Positions 8,652-18,190 of a stretch of 64,000 bases of DNA are shown here, piece by piece (positions within the stretch are counted from its first letter, which is position 1; each line of letters starts with the position of its first letter). Position numbers and translations under genes: made by a program. Source of the DNA: Mangrovibacter phragmitis (GTDB taxonomy: Bacteria > Pseudomonadota > Gammaproteobacteria > Enterobacterales > Enterobacteriaceae); the NCBI RefSeq assembly GCF_001655675.1, contig NZ_LYRP01000012.1, positions 124,001-188,000 on the forward strand. The letters run 5' to 3'. Under the pieces are notes generated by a model. The model did no database searches and was not told where the DNA came from. It saw nothing but the letters and a program-made list of their open reading frames with translations.

Positions 8652-9746
8652 ATGAAAGGATTCAGGTCATTGGTATGCCTGCTGTTGATTACCCTAAGCG
8701 CCCGCGCCGAGCGGCTGGGCAACCTGGTCGATATCCAGGGAGTGCGCGGCAACCAACTGGTGGGCTACAGCCTGGTGGTTGGCCTGGATGGCACTGGCGA
8801 TAAAAACCAGGTGAAGTTCACCAGCCAGTCGGTCACCAATATGCTGCGCCAGTTTGGTGTACAAATGCCCGCTAATATTTCCCCAAAAGTAAAAAACGTC
8901 GCGGCCGTTGCGCTCAGCGCCACGTTGCCACCTGGGTATTCCCCCGGGCAGACCATTGATGTCACGGTGTCTTCTATTGGTGATGCCAAAAGCCTGCGTG
9001 GCGGCACCTTACTGTTAACCCAATTGCGCGGGGCTGATGGTGAGGTGTATGCGCTGGCACAAGGCAATGTGGTGGTGGGTGGCATGAAAGCCGAAGGCAA
9101 CAGCGGGTCCAGTGTCACCATGAATACCCCCACCGCCGGGCGCATTCCCAATGGCGCAACGGTTGAGCGCCCGGTTGAATCTGATTTCCACACCAGTGGG
9201 CAGGTTACCCTCAGCCTGAAGCGCCCGAGTTTCAGTACCGCCAATAATGTGGCGATGGCGCTCAACACGGCGTTTGGCGCGGGCACGGCCACCGCTCAGA
9301 GCGCGACCAATATCAGCGTGAATGCTCCGGCAGACAGCGCCAGCCGGGTGGCGTTTATGTCTGTGCTGGAGGATGTCCGGGTGAATGCCGGGAAAGTAGT
9401 ACCACGGGTAGTCTTTAACTCCCGCACCGGCACCGTGGTAATTGGCGACGGCGTGGTGGTGCGGGCTGCGGCTGTCTCTCACGGCAACCTCACGGTGACC
9501 ATTAACGAATCCACCCAGGTCAGCCAGCCGGGCGCACTGAGTCACGGCGCGACTGTAGCCGCACCGCAAAGCGAGATTGGAGTACGCCGTGACCGCGGCC
9601 AGATGGTCACTATCCCGGCAGGCACCAGCTTGCGCAGTATTGTGAACACGATTAACAGCCTGGGCGCAGCCCCAGACGACACCATGGCTATTTTACAGGC
9701 ACTGCATGAAGCCGGTGCGCTGGATGCTGAGCTGGTTGTGATTTAA
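8652..9746 (+). CDS. lfgI: P-ring protein LfgI (FlgI)
   Basis: A 364-aa periplasmic P-ring subunit of typical length. A short signal peptide ends at ARA (about residue 19), followed by the conserved start of the mature protein ([20 protein letters not shown]). Other family blocks are [40 protein letters not shown] at the C-terminus. It is 10 bp after lfgH. Confidence 0.97.
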   Translation: MKGFRSLVCLLLITLSARAERLGNLVDIQGVRGNQLVGYSLVVGLDGTGDKNQVKFTSQSVTNMLRQFGVQMPANISPKVKNVAAVALSATLPPGYSPGQTIDVTVSSIGDAKSLRGGTLLLTQLRGADGEVYALAQGNVVVGGMKAEGNSGSSVTMNTPTAGRIPNGATVERPVESDFHTSGQVTLSLKRPSFSTANNVAMALNTAFGAGTATAQSATNISVNAPADSASRVAFMSVLEDVRVNAGKVVPRVVFNSRTGTVVIGDGVVVRAAAVSHGNLTVTINESTQVSQPGALSHGATVAAPQSEIGVRRDRGQMVTIPAGTSLRSIVNTINSLGAAPDDTMAILQALHEAGALDAELVVI

Positions 9747-9757
9747 GGAGAAGCGCC

Positions 9758-10063
9758 ATGATAACCCCATTAACCACGACCGCCGGTTCACCATTCAGCC
9801 CTGTTGCGGGTGAAGCCCGCCCACAAAATCTGGCGGAAGCCGCCAACCAGTTTGAAGCGATGTTTCTGCGCACGTTACTCAGCCAGATGCGCAGCGCCAG
9901 CACCGCACTGACTCAGGATTCGTTGTTTAACAGCAAACAGCAAACCCTGCTGCGCGAACTTTATGATGACCAACTGGCAAACCACCTGGCGGCGCAAGGT
10001 AGCGCGGGTATCAGCCGCCTGATCCTTGCGCAACTGGACGGGCAGAATCCGCCAGCAACTTAA
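9758..10063 (+). CDS. lfgJ: Single-domain rod cap protein LfgJ (FlgJ N-terminal type)
   Basis: A 101-aa protein with the FlgJ rod-binding domain (AANQFEAMFLRTLLSQMRSA and DDQLANHLAAQGSAGISRLI). It ends where the GH73 muramidase domain of the two-domain enteric FlgJ (about 313 aa) would begin, so it can cap the rod but cannot cut peptidoglycan. Single-domain FlgJ proteins are known in several lineages and use a separate hydrolase. A secreted NlpC/P60 gene ends this locus (23043-23861) and is a candidate partner (inference). Confidence 0.93.
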   Translation: MITPLTTTAGSPFSPVAGEARPQNLAEAANQFEAMFLRTLLSQMRSASTALTQDSLFNSKQQTLLRELYDDQLANHLAAQGSAGISRLILAQLDGQNPPAT

Positions 10064-10152
10064 GAACCGGGCCTGGCTTGCCGTTTTAACCAGATAACAG
10101 CGGGCTTCCCCGCAAGGGAATATGACGATTTTTCCACCCAGGAAAACCACGG

Positions 10153-11517
10153 ATGAACATGATCAATACCGCATACAGCGGGTTACAAACCGCCCAGATG
10201 GGCATGAACGTGACAGCGATGAATGTTGCCAATATGCTGACCCCGGGGTACAGCCGGCAAGGGATAGTGCAAAGCGCTGTCGGCCCTTATGGCACAGCTC
10301 AGGTTGGCAATGGTGTGCAGGTAGACAGCATTCGCCGCATATCGAGCCAGTATCTGGTAAGCCAGGTCTGGCACACCAGCAGCCAGGCCAGCTATTACCA
10401 AATCAACCAACAATATTTCAGTGCGCTGGAGCAGGTGATTGGCAATGACAGCACCAGCATTAGCAATGGTCTGGATGATTTTTTTAGCGCCCTGAGCGAG
10501 TTAACCACCCAGCCCGAATCCCCGGCGTTACGCCAGCAGTTTCTTAACCAGTCCCGTGCCCTGGCAACCCGTTTTAACAACACCCAGGACATGATTAATT
10601 CCCAGCGTACGTCAATTAACAGCCAGCGGGATGCTACGGTTTCTCAGGTGAATACTCTGACAACGGGTATTGCCGAGTACAACCAGAAAATCGCCGCCAT
10701 GGAAAGCGCAGGTGGTAACAGCAGTGTGCTGCGCGACCAGCGTGACGAGCTGGTCAGGGAATTAAGCCTGTTAACCGAAGTGAACGTGGTGGAAGACAGC
10801 CAGGGCTACTACAACGTCAGTATGAAAAGCGGGCAGCCACTGGTCAGTGGCACCACTGCCGGGCAGATGAGCAGTAGCCGTGACGAAAACGGCCTGCCGG
10901 TATTAAGCCTGCAATTTGCCGATCACCACTTTCCTTTGCCGCCTTCTCCAGGAGGGCAACTGGGGGCGTTGTACGATTACGAAACCGGAACGCTGAATGC
11001 CATGGAAACGGCACAGCAGGGCATGGCGGAAGCGCTGGCGCAGCAGGTGAACGAGCAACTGGCACAGGGCTACGACCTGAATGGCAACCCCGGCAAACCG
11101 TTGTTTTCGTTTGACCCAGGCAACCCGGCAGGCATGTTACAGGTTAATACCCTCAGCCCTGACGAGCTGGCGCTTTCCGGCGCGCCTGCTGAGCCAGGTA
11201 ACGGTGATAATCTGCAGTTCCTCCTGGCGATTCAGGAGAAAAAAATGGATCTCCCGGGGCTTGGCAATATGAGCCTGGCCGAAGGCAGCGCAGCGATGGT
11301 TTCAACGCTGGGCATCGCCAGCCGCAACAACCAGACGGAACTGACCGCCTCTCTCACCATTCTGGAACAGGCACTACAACAGCGCGATAACCTCAGCGCC
11401 GTCAACCAGGATGAGGAAGCCATCAACCTGCAAATTTACATGCAGGCTTATCAGTCCAATATGAAGGTCATTTCGGCAGGGAACCAACTGTTCAGTGATC
11501 TTCTCGGCCTTTTTTAA
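10153..11517 (+). CDS. lfgK: Hook-filament junction protein LfgK (FlgK, HAP1)
   Basis: A 454-aa hook-associated protein 1. The N-terminal signature is TAQMGMNVTAMNVANMLTPG followed by YSRQ, and the C-terminus has INLQIYMQAYQSNMKVISAG. It is shorter than E. coli FlgK (about 547 aa), consistent with loss of part of the exposed middle domain in the lateral system. An 89-bp gap separates it from lfgJ and contains a small GC hairpin near 10110, but transcription is probably continuous. Confidence 0.95.
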   Translation: MNMINTAYSGLQTAQMGMNVTAMNVANMLTPGYSRQGIVQSAVGPYGTAQVGNGVQVDSIRRISSQYLVSQVWHTSSQASYYQINQQYFSALEQVIGNDSTSISNGLDDFFSALSELTTQPESPALRQQFLNQSRALATRFNNTQDMINSQRTSINSQRDATVSQVNTLTTGIAEYNQKIAAMESAGGNSSVLRDQRDELVRELSLLTEVNVVEDSQGYYNVSMKSGQPLVSGTTAGQMSSSRDENGLPVLSLQFADHHFPLPPSPGGQLGALYDYETGTLNAMETAQQGMAEALAQQVNEQLAQGYDLNGNPGKPLFSFDPGNPAGMLQVNTLSPDELALSGAPAEPGNGDNLQFLLAIQEKKMDLPGLGNMSLAEGSAAMVSTLGIASRNNQTELTASLTILEQALQQRDNLSAVNQDEEAINLQIYMQAYQSNMKVISAGNQLFSDLLGLF

Positions 11518-11535
11518 CCAGGGAAGGAATGTTTC

Positions 11536-12456
11536 ATGCGGGTAAGCAGCCTGAATACCAAACAGATGATGTTGTCGCAAATGCACAGTAACAATATGAA
11601 AATGAGCCAGATTATGCAGCAGTTGTCGACACAAAAGCGGGTCAATGTTCCCTCCGACGATCCTATCGCCGCAACGCGTATCAACCAGTTGCAGCGGGAA
11701 CAATCCACCATTGCGCAGTACCAGGACAATATCACCCGGCTATCTGGTTCATTGTCGACCCAGGAGGCACAAGTACAAAGTGCCAGCGATCTGTTATGGG
11801 CGCTGAACGACACACTGTTGCAGGCAGCTAACGGCGCCAATGCAGATAAAAATATGCAGGGGCTTGGCCTGGAAATCAGTATGTTGCTTGATTCCCTGGT
11901 TGATACCGTGAATACCAAAAGCGCATCCGGCAGTTATGTGTTTGGCGGCACGAAAAACCAGACTGCCCCGATTCAGTGGGATGATGCCACAGAGCGTTGG
12001 GTATTTATGGGCAACCATAATTCCCGGGAAACCACGGTCGCCAACGGTGTTAATGTCACGGAAAATGTCCATCTGACTCAATGCCTGAGCCTGGGGGGAG
12101 ATGACCTGGGATTACTGAATGAGTTGTATACGCTAAGTGAAAAAATGCAAGACCCGGCAGTGTCACCCGCCAGTTACCAGCAGGATATTCAGAACCTGCT
12201 TGATGCACTCAGTGATGCCCAGGACGGAATTGGGGCGATTTTTACCGAGCTGGGTGGCCGCCAGAACCAACTGACTCTGCTGCAAAATGCGCATACTGAT
12301 GTCAGCATGGCGAACGGTCTGGTGCTGAGCGAACTGGCTGATGCGGATGTGGCGACATCGACCATTGAGCTGCAGCTCTATGTGAACGCGACCCAAATCA
12401 CCTTCAAGGCCTGGAACATGGTCAACCAGTTGTCTTTATTTAACACGATGGGGTAA
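11536..12456 (+). CDS. lfgL: Hook-filament junction protein LfgL (FlgL, HAP3)
   Basis: A 306-aa hook-associated protein 3, close to the usual 300-317 aa. The flagellin-like N-terminus (MRVSSLNTKQMMLSQMHSNN then LSTQKRVNVPSDDPIAATRI) and the C-terminal helix (LADADVATSTIELQLYVNAT) are conserved. It sits 18 bp after lfgK, and lafW begins 6 bp after its stop. Confidence 0.95.
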   Translation: MRVSSLNTKQMMLSQMHSNNMKMSQIMQQLSTQKRVNVPSDDPIAATRINQLQREQSTIAQYQDNITRLSGSLSTQEAQVQSASDLLWALNDTLLQAANGANADKNMQGLGLEISMLLDSLVDTVNTKSASGSYVFGGTKNQTAPIQWDDATERWVFMGNHNSRETTVANGVNVTENVHLTQCLSLGGDDLGLLNELYTLSEKMQDPAVSPASYQQDIQNLLDALSDAQDGIGAIFTELGGRQNQLTLLQNAHTDVSMANGLVLSELADADVATSTIELQLYVNATQITFKAWNMVNQLSLFNTMG

Positions 12457-12462
12457 CACACT

Positions 12463-13464
12463 ATGCAGGTCAGTTTATCCCCAGCTAAAACCCGGTTGAC
12501 GCAAACCGCGGCGGCGCACACCCACAAAATGCAGCAAGCCGCCCGTGTCAGCTCGCCTGCTCAGGTAACACCTGCGGCAGACTTTCCTGAACCGGCGCTA
12601 CTGTCGCGCAAACCTGCTCGCTACAACATTCAGCTCAATGCGCAACTGACGGCTATTCAGCAGGCCGAAGATTACCTGCAGGGCCTGGAAGGTGTATTGC
12701 TGCATTACCGCCACACTAAAGGCCAGCCCGGTAGTCCATCGCGTGATACCGCAGCACTGCAACAACAACTGGCACAGCGTCTGCAACGATCCGCCGGTAC
12801 AGTCGACCGGCAGTTGAACATCTCGCTGACCCGTGATTCACAAGTACACTTCAGTCTGGGATTCCCACGCGAAGTGTTCAGCCAGCCACAAGGCGAAACA
12901 CTGATCTTTGCCGCCGGAAAAGGGTACAAACAGCTGGCGGCGGTAACGTTGCCAGAAGCGGCGTCGCCCCGGCAAATTTTGGCGCACCTTAATGCCAGCC
13001 TGGGCAAGTTTGGCATTCATGGCGAGTTCAGCCCGCGCGGCGAGTGCCTGTTTACGGCGGATGAGTCGCGTTGGGACACGCTGAAAGGGTCATTGCGGGT
13101 ACGGGGGGAAGGGATACATTTTCCGGCAGACAGCTTTACGCTGTTATCGCCAGTTTCTCAGGCAAGCCCGGTTGACAGCCTGCAACAGTTAACCGGCCAG
13201 TGGGATAAACATGCGCGCCGGGAGGTTGAACAGGTGTTGCACCATATCACCCATCAGCAAACCACTCTGCGCCAGCATAAAGCCAGCGTCACTGAGCGGA
13301 TTCGCGAAATGTCACCGGCACTGACCACGCAACATGTTCAGCAAACAGCTCAGGGTGTCGGGCAGCAACTTGCCAGCAGCCGTAATCATTTTGAACAACT
13401 GGCCCGGTCGCTGGCGGCGCAGGCCAATATTCCCCAGGCCACTGTCAGGCATTTACTCGGGTAA
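12463..13464 (+). CDS. lafW: Lateral flagellar protein LafW, putative hook-associated
   Basis: A 333-aa protein in the position of lafW in E. coli 042-type Flag-2 loci, right after lfgL and ending the plus-strand run. It is hydrophilic and Gln-rich, with a helical segment at about 60-115 (LTAIQQAEDYLQGLEGVLLH) and a second helical region at about 255-333 that could form a coiled coil. No enzyme motif or signal peptide is visible. A hook-associated role is the published suggestion for LafW; the sequence does not prove it. Confidence 0.7.
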   Translation: MQVSLSPAKTRLTQTAAAHTHKMQQAARVSSPAQVTPAADFPEPALLSRKPARYNIQLNAQLTAIQQAEDYLQGLEGVLLHYRHTKGQPGSPSRDTAALQQQLAQRLQRSAGTVDRQLNISLTRDSQVHFSLGFPREVFSQPQGETLIFAAGKGYKQLAAVTLPEAASPRQILAHLNASLGKFGIHGEFSPRGECLFTADESRWDTLKGSLRVRGEGIHFPADSFTLLSPVSQASPVDSLQQLTGQWDKHARREVEQVLHHITHQQTTLRQHKASVTERIREMSPALTTQHVQQTAQGVGQQLASSRNHFEQLARSLAAQANIPQATVRHLLG

Positions 13465-13490
13465 CGCCAGGTTACCCGAAGTCGTGCGGC

Positions 13491-13955
13491 TTAGCGCGGT
13501 GGCAGGTAAATACCGCCGCTTTGCCAGACAAAGACACTTTGCCCGTCAATCACCAGCCGCCAGGTTTCAATTTCACGGCTGAGAAACAGATCCATCATGT
13601 TCTCCAGCATCAGATCATTTTTCTCTGTGGAGAACGCCACCGGGTGAAATTCGTAGAACCTGCGTTCGCCATCATTGCGCCGCATAATGAATTTACCCTG
13701 CATACGGAAGTTGTTGCCATCGGTACTGGCAAAGGTGGTAATCAATTCATTGTTAACAACTTTTGTTGTGAAATCATAGTGTTCACTTTTGCCCGAGCTG
13801 AGGTCATAGTAACCAAACGGGATAGTACCTTCCACGTTACCGCGCACCCCAACCCAGGTATACACGGCCCAACGATTCTGATACCACAGCAAGGCCACGA
13901 TTGCGCAAACCAGACCGATAAGCACACTAATTTTTAGCGCAGGTCGCCAGGTCAT
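13491..13955 (-). CDS. Single-pass membrane protein, probable ToxS-like partner of LafZ
   Basis: A 154-aa protein with one N-terminal membrane segment (about residues 8-23, ISVLIGLVCAIVALLW) and a soluble, beta-rich remainder that should lie in the periplasm. It overlaps the 3' end of the preceding lafZ-like regulator by 29 bp and so is translationally coupled to it. ToxR/TcpP-type regulators are often paired with a small membrane partner (ToxS/TcpH) encoded next to them; this gene has that architecture, but I see no direct sequence match. The partner role is inferred. Confidence 0.6.
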   Translation of the reverse strand: MTWRPALKISVLIGLVCAIVALLWYQNRWAVYTWVGVRGNVEGTIPFGYYDLSSGKSEHYDFTTKVVNNELITTFASTDGNNFRMQGKFIMRRNDGERRFYEFHPVAFSTEKNDLMLENMMDLFLSREIETWRLVIDGQSVFVWQSGGIYLPPR

Positions 13956-15012
13956 GCATTTCTCTCCGGGTTTCTTTCAAAATCAAATCATTAAGGCGTT
14001 CTGTATTCACCCGCCAGTGGTGAATCACCATTACATACTGTTGCTGGCTACACGGGCCTTTAACAATAAAACTGTAATTCAGGGATTGCCCCAGCGTCTG
14101 GTAATACACCGACATGCTGGCGGACTTCTCGCTCAGTTCAGAATTCAGCGTATAAAACGTTTTCTGTAACCGGGCGAACAGGTTGTCCTGCCTGCTGCCA
14201 CTCATATTTGGCTCTTCAATGCCATACAGGCGAATATTGCTGAACGCTTTTTCATTACTGCGATTAACATGTAAGTGCATATCATGGCGTTCTTGCCACC
14301 AGGTTTGCCCTGCAAGGAACACCAGCACCACGGCAGCAAACAATACTGACAGGTTAAGCGGGCTACGCAGCCAGCTTTTTTTAACCCGGACTTGCCGGGA
14401 ATGGTGGGGAGCCAACGCAACTGACGCGGCCGCTATTTCGGCTGGTGGCACCGCTGGCATAGCAGAGTCTTCCGCATGAGACTCACCCGGTGTCGCCACA
14501 GGCGCCTCTTGCTCAGGCACTTCAGATGACGGGGGTTCAGCGGAGTCATCGGCTGTTTGCATGGCGTTTGTAGCAACGTCCGCCCTGATAAGGTCAGTCT
14601 GTAACCCAACCAGGTCTGCGGATTGGAAGGACAACCTCTGATTATCCTCAGCGGGGTTACTTCGTGGCTGTACGTGACAATATTCTGCAGACAGCAAATA
14701 TCCACGCTTAGGTATAGTGCGGATAATGCGTTGTGTTTTGCCGTCATCTTCCAGAGCGGTTCGCAGGGCATGCACCGCGTTTGGCAGGCTGTTACTGCCT
14801 ATCACCCTGTCCACCCAGACCATATTGGTGATATCTTCGCGGCTCAGTACCTTGCCGGCATGTTCAACCAGCACAGTGAGCAGGCGAAACTGGTACTCGC
14901 CAAGCTTGCGTAATTCACCTGTGTGGGCGTTAACAAGCGCGTTCGCTGATTCATCGATTAACCAGTCATTGATAAAATAATCGTGTTTATCCATCTTAAA
15001 ACCAGTGGTCAC
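13927..15012 (-). CDS. lafZ: Membrane-anchored winged-helix regulator (ToxR/CadC type), LafZ-like
   Basis: A 361-aa transcription factor. Residues about 10-110 are an OmpR/CadC-type winged helix (HTGELRKLGEYQFRLLTVLV, GKVLSREDITNMVW, SLPNAVHALRTALEDDGK, IIRTIPKRGYLL). A Pro/Glu-rich linker leads to one membrane span (about 217-235) and a periplasmic domain, so it can read an envelope signal and bind DNA directly. Its place between lfgL/lafW and lafA matches lafZ of Flag-2 loci. The GTG at 15012 has AAGGGA upstream; the ATG at 14994 is an alternative start. Confidence 0.82.
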   Translation of the reverse strand: MTTGFKMDKHDYFINDWLIDESANALVNAHTGELRKLGEYQFRLLTVLVEHAGKVLSREDITNMVWVDRVIGSNSLPNAVHALRTALEDDGKTQRIIRTIPKRGYLLSAEYCHVQPRSNPAEDNQRLSFQSADLVGLQTDLIRADVATNAMQTADDSAEPPSSEVPEQEAPVATPGESHAEDSAMPAVPPAEIAAASVALAPHHSRQVRVKKSWLRSPLNLSVLFAAVVLVFLAGQTWWQERHDMHLHVNRSNEKAFSNIRLYGIEEPNMSGSRQDNLFARLQKTFYTLNSELSEKSASMSVYYQTLGQSLNYSFIVKGPCSQQQYVMVIHHWRVNTERLNDLILKETRREMHDLATCAKN

Positions 15013-15746
15013 AGACTATTCCCTTAAATGCATTTATTATCAGGTAAGCATGGCTCTTATGCGATTGCAACGCACCAGACAACGCAGAGCGCAACCAGGA
15101 ATAAAACATTACCGACTCACGGCACCAGACACGGCCTGCTATGGCAGGTGGGGTATCCACCGATTTACCGCCTCCATTTGGGGTTGCAAAAGGGTGGCGG
15201 AAAATATACTCAAAAATCATGAAAAAGTTAATAATATCGCTGAATATGAGCTACATATTGTTAACTAAACTATATGCCAAAATTATAACACAGTAATATA
15301 AACTATTCATAAAACAGAATAGATGAATAAGATAACCAAAGAGGGGGCCATTTTTATTCAACCTGTTACTCATACACAACTTTGCGTTAATAACCCCCGC
15401 CTTCCGGGGTTCTCGTTATGCTTAACCAAATTAAACCTCACCAGGCCAGGCAGGCACAACAACAGGCCTTTACATGATGTATTATTCTTATTCCTGGCAG
15501 GTAGTAATAAGAATTTTCTTGACAGGCCAACGGCACGGCGCGAGAAGAATTAAACAAATAGCGCAAAATTTACATTTTTTTATCTTTTGTTTGTTTTAAA
15601 AATAACACATAAAAATCATGATGTTATGTAGTAATGGAAAAATTTCCATTTTTGGAAAAAAAGAATTTAATTTCTGGCGAGAATATTCCGTTTTATCCCA
15701 GTGACAGGAATTTACCTGATAACCAGGTCACAAGGAGATAAAACTT
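15013..15746. promoter_or_regulatory. Long AT-rich regulatory region between lafZ and lafA
   Basis: This 734-bp divergent intergenic region has no convincing gene. It becomes very AT-rich between about 15200 and 15700. Two palindromes lie before lafA: ATAACA and TGTTAT arms at 15602-15627, and an 8-bp-arm palindrome (AATGGAAA / TTTCCATT) at 15633-15650. A clear sigma-28 promoter for lafA was looked for and not found. The palindromes are candidate binding sites for LafZ or another regulator. Confidence 0.45.
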
Positions 15747-16607
15747 ATGTCAATGTCCATTTTTACTAACGCTTCTTCCATGGCTGCTGTTAACGCAATG
15801 AACAAATCCAATAACATGCTCTCTACCGCCATGGAGCGTTTGGGTACAGGGAAACGTATTAACTCAGCGGCAGATGATGCGGCAGGGCTGCAGATTGCCA
15901 CCCGTTTACAGGGCCAGGTCAGTGGTATGGCTGTTGCACAACGTAATATCAGTGACGCCACCGCATTACTGCAAACAGGTGAAGGCGCATTTGATGAAAT
16001 GACCAATATTATGTACCGCATGAAGGACCTGGCAACCCAGGCATCGAACGATACTAACTCTTCAGCGGACCGCACAGCAATTCAGGCAGAACTGAACCAG
16101 TTGGGCATGGAGATGGGCAATATTATGTCCAACACGTCTTATGCCGGGGACAAACTGTTTGCTGAAGGAGGCAAGTTCGACAGCGAGCTGAATTTCCAGA
16201 TTGGCGCCAGCTCTGGCGAAGTGATGAAACTGGATATCTCAGACCAACTCGAAGGGTTGCGCGGTGCGCTGGAAAACCTGATCCCTGAAGATGCCGATAC
16301 CCCGGCCGTGGATGTCAGCAGTGCCGCCTCCGCCCAGGCGCTGATGGACACTCTGGAATCCGCTATTGATGATGTCAGCGCCATGCGTTCGACTTTTGGC
16401 GCCAACATCAACCGCCTGGGCCACTCCGCAGCGAACCTTGCGAACATGAAAGACAACACTGAGCTTGGCCTGGGCAACATTCGCGATGCTGACTTTGCGG
16501 CAGAAGCCACCAACATGACCCGCAACCAGATGCTGGCCCAAACCAGTATGTCGATGCTGCGCCAGTCCAACAGTATGTCTGGCATGGTGATGTCTCTGTT
16601 GGGCTAA
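15747..16607 (+). CDS. lafA: Lateral flagellin LafA
   Basis: A 286-aa flagellin with an AAGGAG ribosome site. The N-terminal D0/D1 region (TAMERLGTGKRINSAADDAA then GLQIATRLQGQVSGM) and the C-terminal D1/D0 region (RDADFAAEATNMTRNQMLAQ then SMLRQSNSMSGMVMSLLG) are conserved, joined by only about 90 residues. The exposed D2/D3 domains of polar or peritrichous FliC are therefore absent, as usual for lateral flagellins. A strong terminator follows, so lafA is a single-gene unit, consistent with high expression. Confidence 0.96.
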   Translation: MSMSIFTNASSMAAVNAMNKSNNMLSTAMERLGTGKRINSAADDAAGLQIATRLQGQVSGMAVAQRNISDATALLQTGEGAFDEMTNIMYRMKDLATQASNDTNSSADRTAIQAELNQLGMEMGNIMSNTSYAGDKLFAEGGKFDSELNFQIGASSGEVMKLDISDQLEGLRGALENLIPEDADTPAVDVSSAASAQALMDTLESAIDDVSAMRSTFGANINRLGHSAANLANMKDNTELGLGNIRDADFAAEATNMTRNQMLAQTSMSMLRQSNSMSGMVMSLLG

Positions 16608-16630
16608 TCCTTGCGTAACACACCGTTTCC

Positions 16631-16657
16631 AAACACCGCTTCGGCGGTGTTTTTTTT
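16631..16657 (+). terminator. Rho-independent terminator of lafA
   Basis: A 7-bp GC-rich stem (ACACCGC / GCGGTGT) with a TTCG tetraloop followed by eight T residues, 24 bp after the lafA stop. It separates the flagellin unit from the sigma-54 promoter of lafB. Confidence 0.93.
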
Positions 16658-16745
16658 ACCGCGTTACTTCCGCTTTCACAAAACAGGGGGAAATTCACCT
16701 TCCCCGCTAAAAATTCAACTATTTGATTTTAAATAAAAAATAAGT

Positions 16746-16761
16746 TGGCATGCGCTTTGCA
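16746..16761 (+). promoter_or_regulatory. Sigma-54 (-24/-12) promoter of the lafBCDEFSTU operon
   Basis: TGGCATGCGCTTTGCA fits the sigma-54 consensus with one mismatch in the -24 block (TGGCATG for TGGCACG); GG at 16747-16748 and GC at 16759-16760 are ten bases apart. It is 120 bp upstream of lafB. Together with the site before lfgB this indicates RpoN/LafK control of both structural operons, including the sigma-28 gene lafS. Confidence 0.85.
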
Positions 16762-16881
16762 ATCTATAAAACCATGAGGCGCAGGGTATTGCGGTAAAGC
16801 ACCGTAGTCGCACATGCCAGCACCCGGTGGAAAGGAAAGGACGCGCACCTGTTTTTATTGTTTTAAGGGAAAAAATTAACC

Positions 16882-18177
16882 ATGTCAGATTTACTCAGCC
16901 TTGATCCACAAACGCTGGCAACTCAACTGGCGTTTTACGATATCCAGCCCATGCAGAATGCGATTAAAACGCAAACCGCCACGCTGAATGCCCAGCAAAC
17001 CGCATTGCGGGCCTTGCGTACTGCGCTGACAGATTTTCGCACCGCCATTCAGGGTATGAACCAGGCGGGCCAGAGCATGTTGCAAACCCAGGCGACCACC
17101 AATATGGCAGGCATTGCCAACGTCACCACCACCGATGCGGCACAAAAAGGGACCTACAACATTGAAGTGGACCAGTTAGCCAGCGCCCATCAAACCGGTT
17201 ATGCCGGGCTGACGGACGAAGATATCCGCAATGCCAGCGGCACCATGACTATTGCGCTGGCAGGTGAAGAGCTGGATATCGACCTGTCTGAAATCGATTC
17301 CCTGGCCGACCTCGCCGCCGCTATCAACAACGCAGAAGATAACCCGGGAGTGACGGCTTCGCTGGTGCGCACAGATGGCAAGGTCATGCTGATGCTCAGC
17401 AGCGACGAAACCGGGGCAACCAATACGCTCGATGTACAAATCAGTGGTGATGACGCCACTCAGGCTTTGTTTGCCAACCCGGCTGAAATTTCCCCGGCTC
17501 AGGATGCTCAGTTTCGCATGGGCGAGGTGTCATTCACTCACAGCAGCAACACCATCGACAACCTGATTGACGGAGTCACTGTTGAATTAATTGGTGTTAC
17601 TGATGGGAAGCCACTCACCATTCATGTGGATACCGATATCGATGCCACTAAAGACCAGGTAAATACCTTCGTTGATTCCTGGAACACACTGATGACCTCG
17701 CTCAATACACTGACCTCAAACGGCGCAGACGGTGAGCGTGGCGCCCTGGCGGGCGACCCGACAATCAGTGCCCTGCAACGCGACCTGAATACATTGCTGC
17801 GCAGCGATATTGATGGTTTCACCATTGCGGATTTCGGTATCAGCGCTGACCGCAATGGCAAACTCAAAATCGACAATGACACCCTGACCAAACAACTGCA
17901 GTCCAACCCGCAATCAGTCACCACATTTTTCAATGGCCCGGACGGCATGCTCAGCAAGATGGATAAATCCCTCGACCGCTACCTCAACAGCACAGACGGC
18001 CTGCTGAAAAGCCGCCAGGAAACGCTGGATCGCCGCCAGGAAGAAATTGATCGCAAAAGCGAAAAAATGAATACCCGTTATGACAGCGCTTACAACCGCT
18101 ATCTGCGCCAGTTCACTCAGTTGCAGCAAGTCACGCTGCAAATGAACAGTACCATGAGCATGTTCGGCTTAGTTTAA
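16882..18177 (+). CDS. lafB: Lateral filament cap protein LafB (FliD, HAP2)
   Basis: A 431-aa FliD-type filament cap, near the family's usual length. The N-terminal FliD_N region (QNAIKTQTATLNAQQTALRA) and the middle IDNLIDGVTVELIG plus the FliD_C region (FGISADRNGKLKIDNDTLTK, then a Tyr/Arg/Gln-rich coiled coil and QFTQLQQVTLQMNSTMSMF) are present. It heads the operon under the second sigma-54 promoter. Confidence 0.95.
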   Translation: MSDLLSLDPQTLATQLAFYDIQPMQNAIKTQTATLNAQQTALRALRTALTDFRTAIQGMNQAGQSMLQTQATTNMAGIANVTTTDAAQKGTYNIEVDQLASAHQTGYAGLTDEDIRNASGTMTIALAGEELDIDLSEIDSLADLAAAINNAEDNPGVTASLVRTDGKVMLMLSSDETGATNTLDVQISGDDATQALFANPAEISPAQDAQFRMGEVSFTHSSNTIDNLIDGVTVELIGVTDGKPLTIHVDTDIDATKDQVNTFVDSWNTLMTSLNTLTSNGADGERGALAGDPTISALQRDLNTLLRSDIDGFTIADFGISADRNGKLKIDNDTLTKQLQSNPQSVTTFFNGPDGMLSKMDKSLDRYLNSTDGLLKSRQETLDRRQEEIDRKSEKMNTRYDSAYNRYLRQFTQLQQVTLQMNSTMSMFGLV

Positions 18178-18190
18178 GGAGGAACACCCG

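Noticed and set aside
15323-15553. 76-codon frame upstream of lafA
   Set aside because: No ribosome site, no recognisable protein and AT-rich promoter-like surroundings.
15540-15746. Sigma-28 promoter for lafA
   Set aside because: Expected from family knowledge, but no sequence close to TAAA-N15-GCCGATAA was found in this region.
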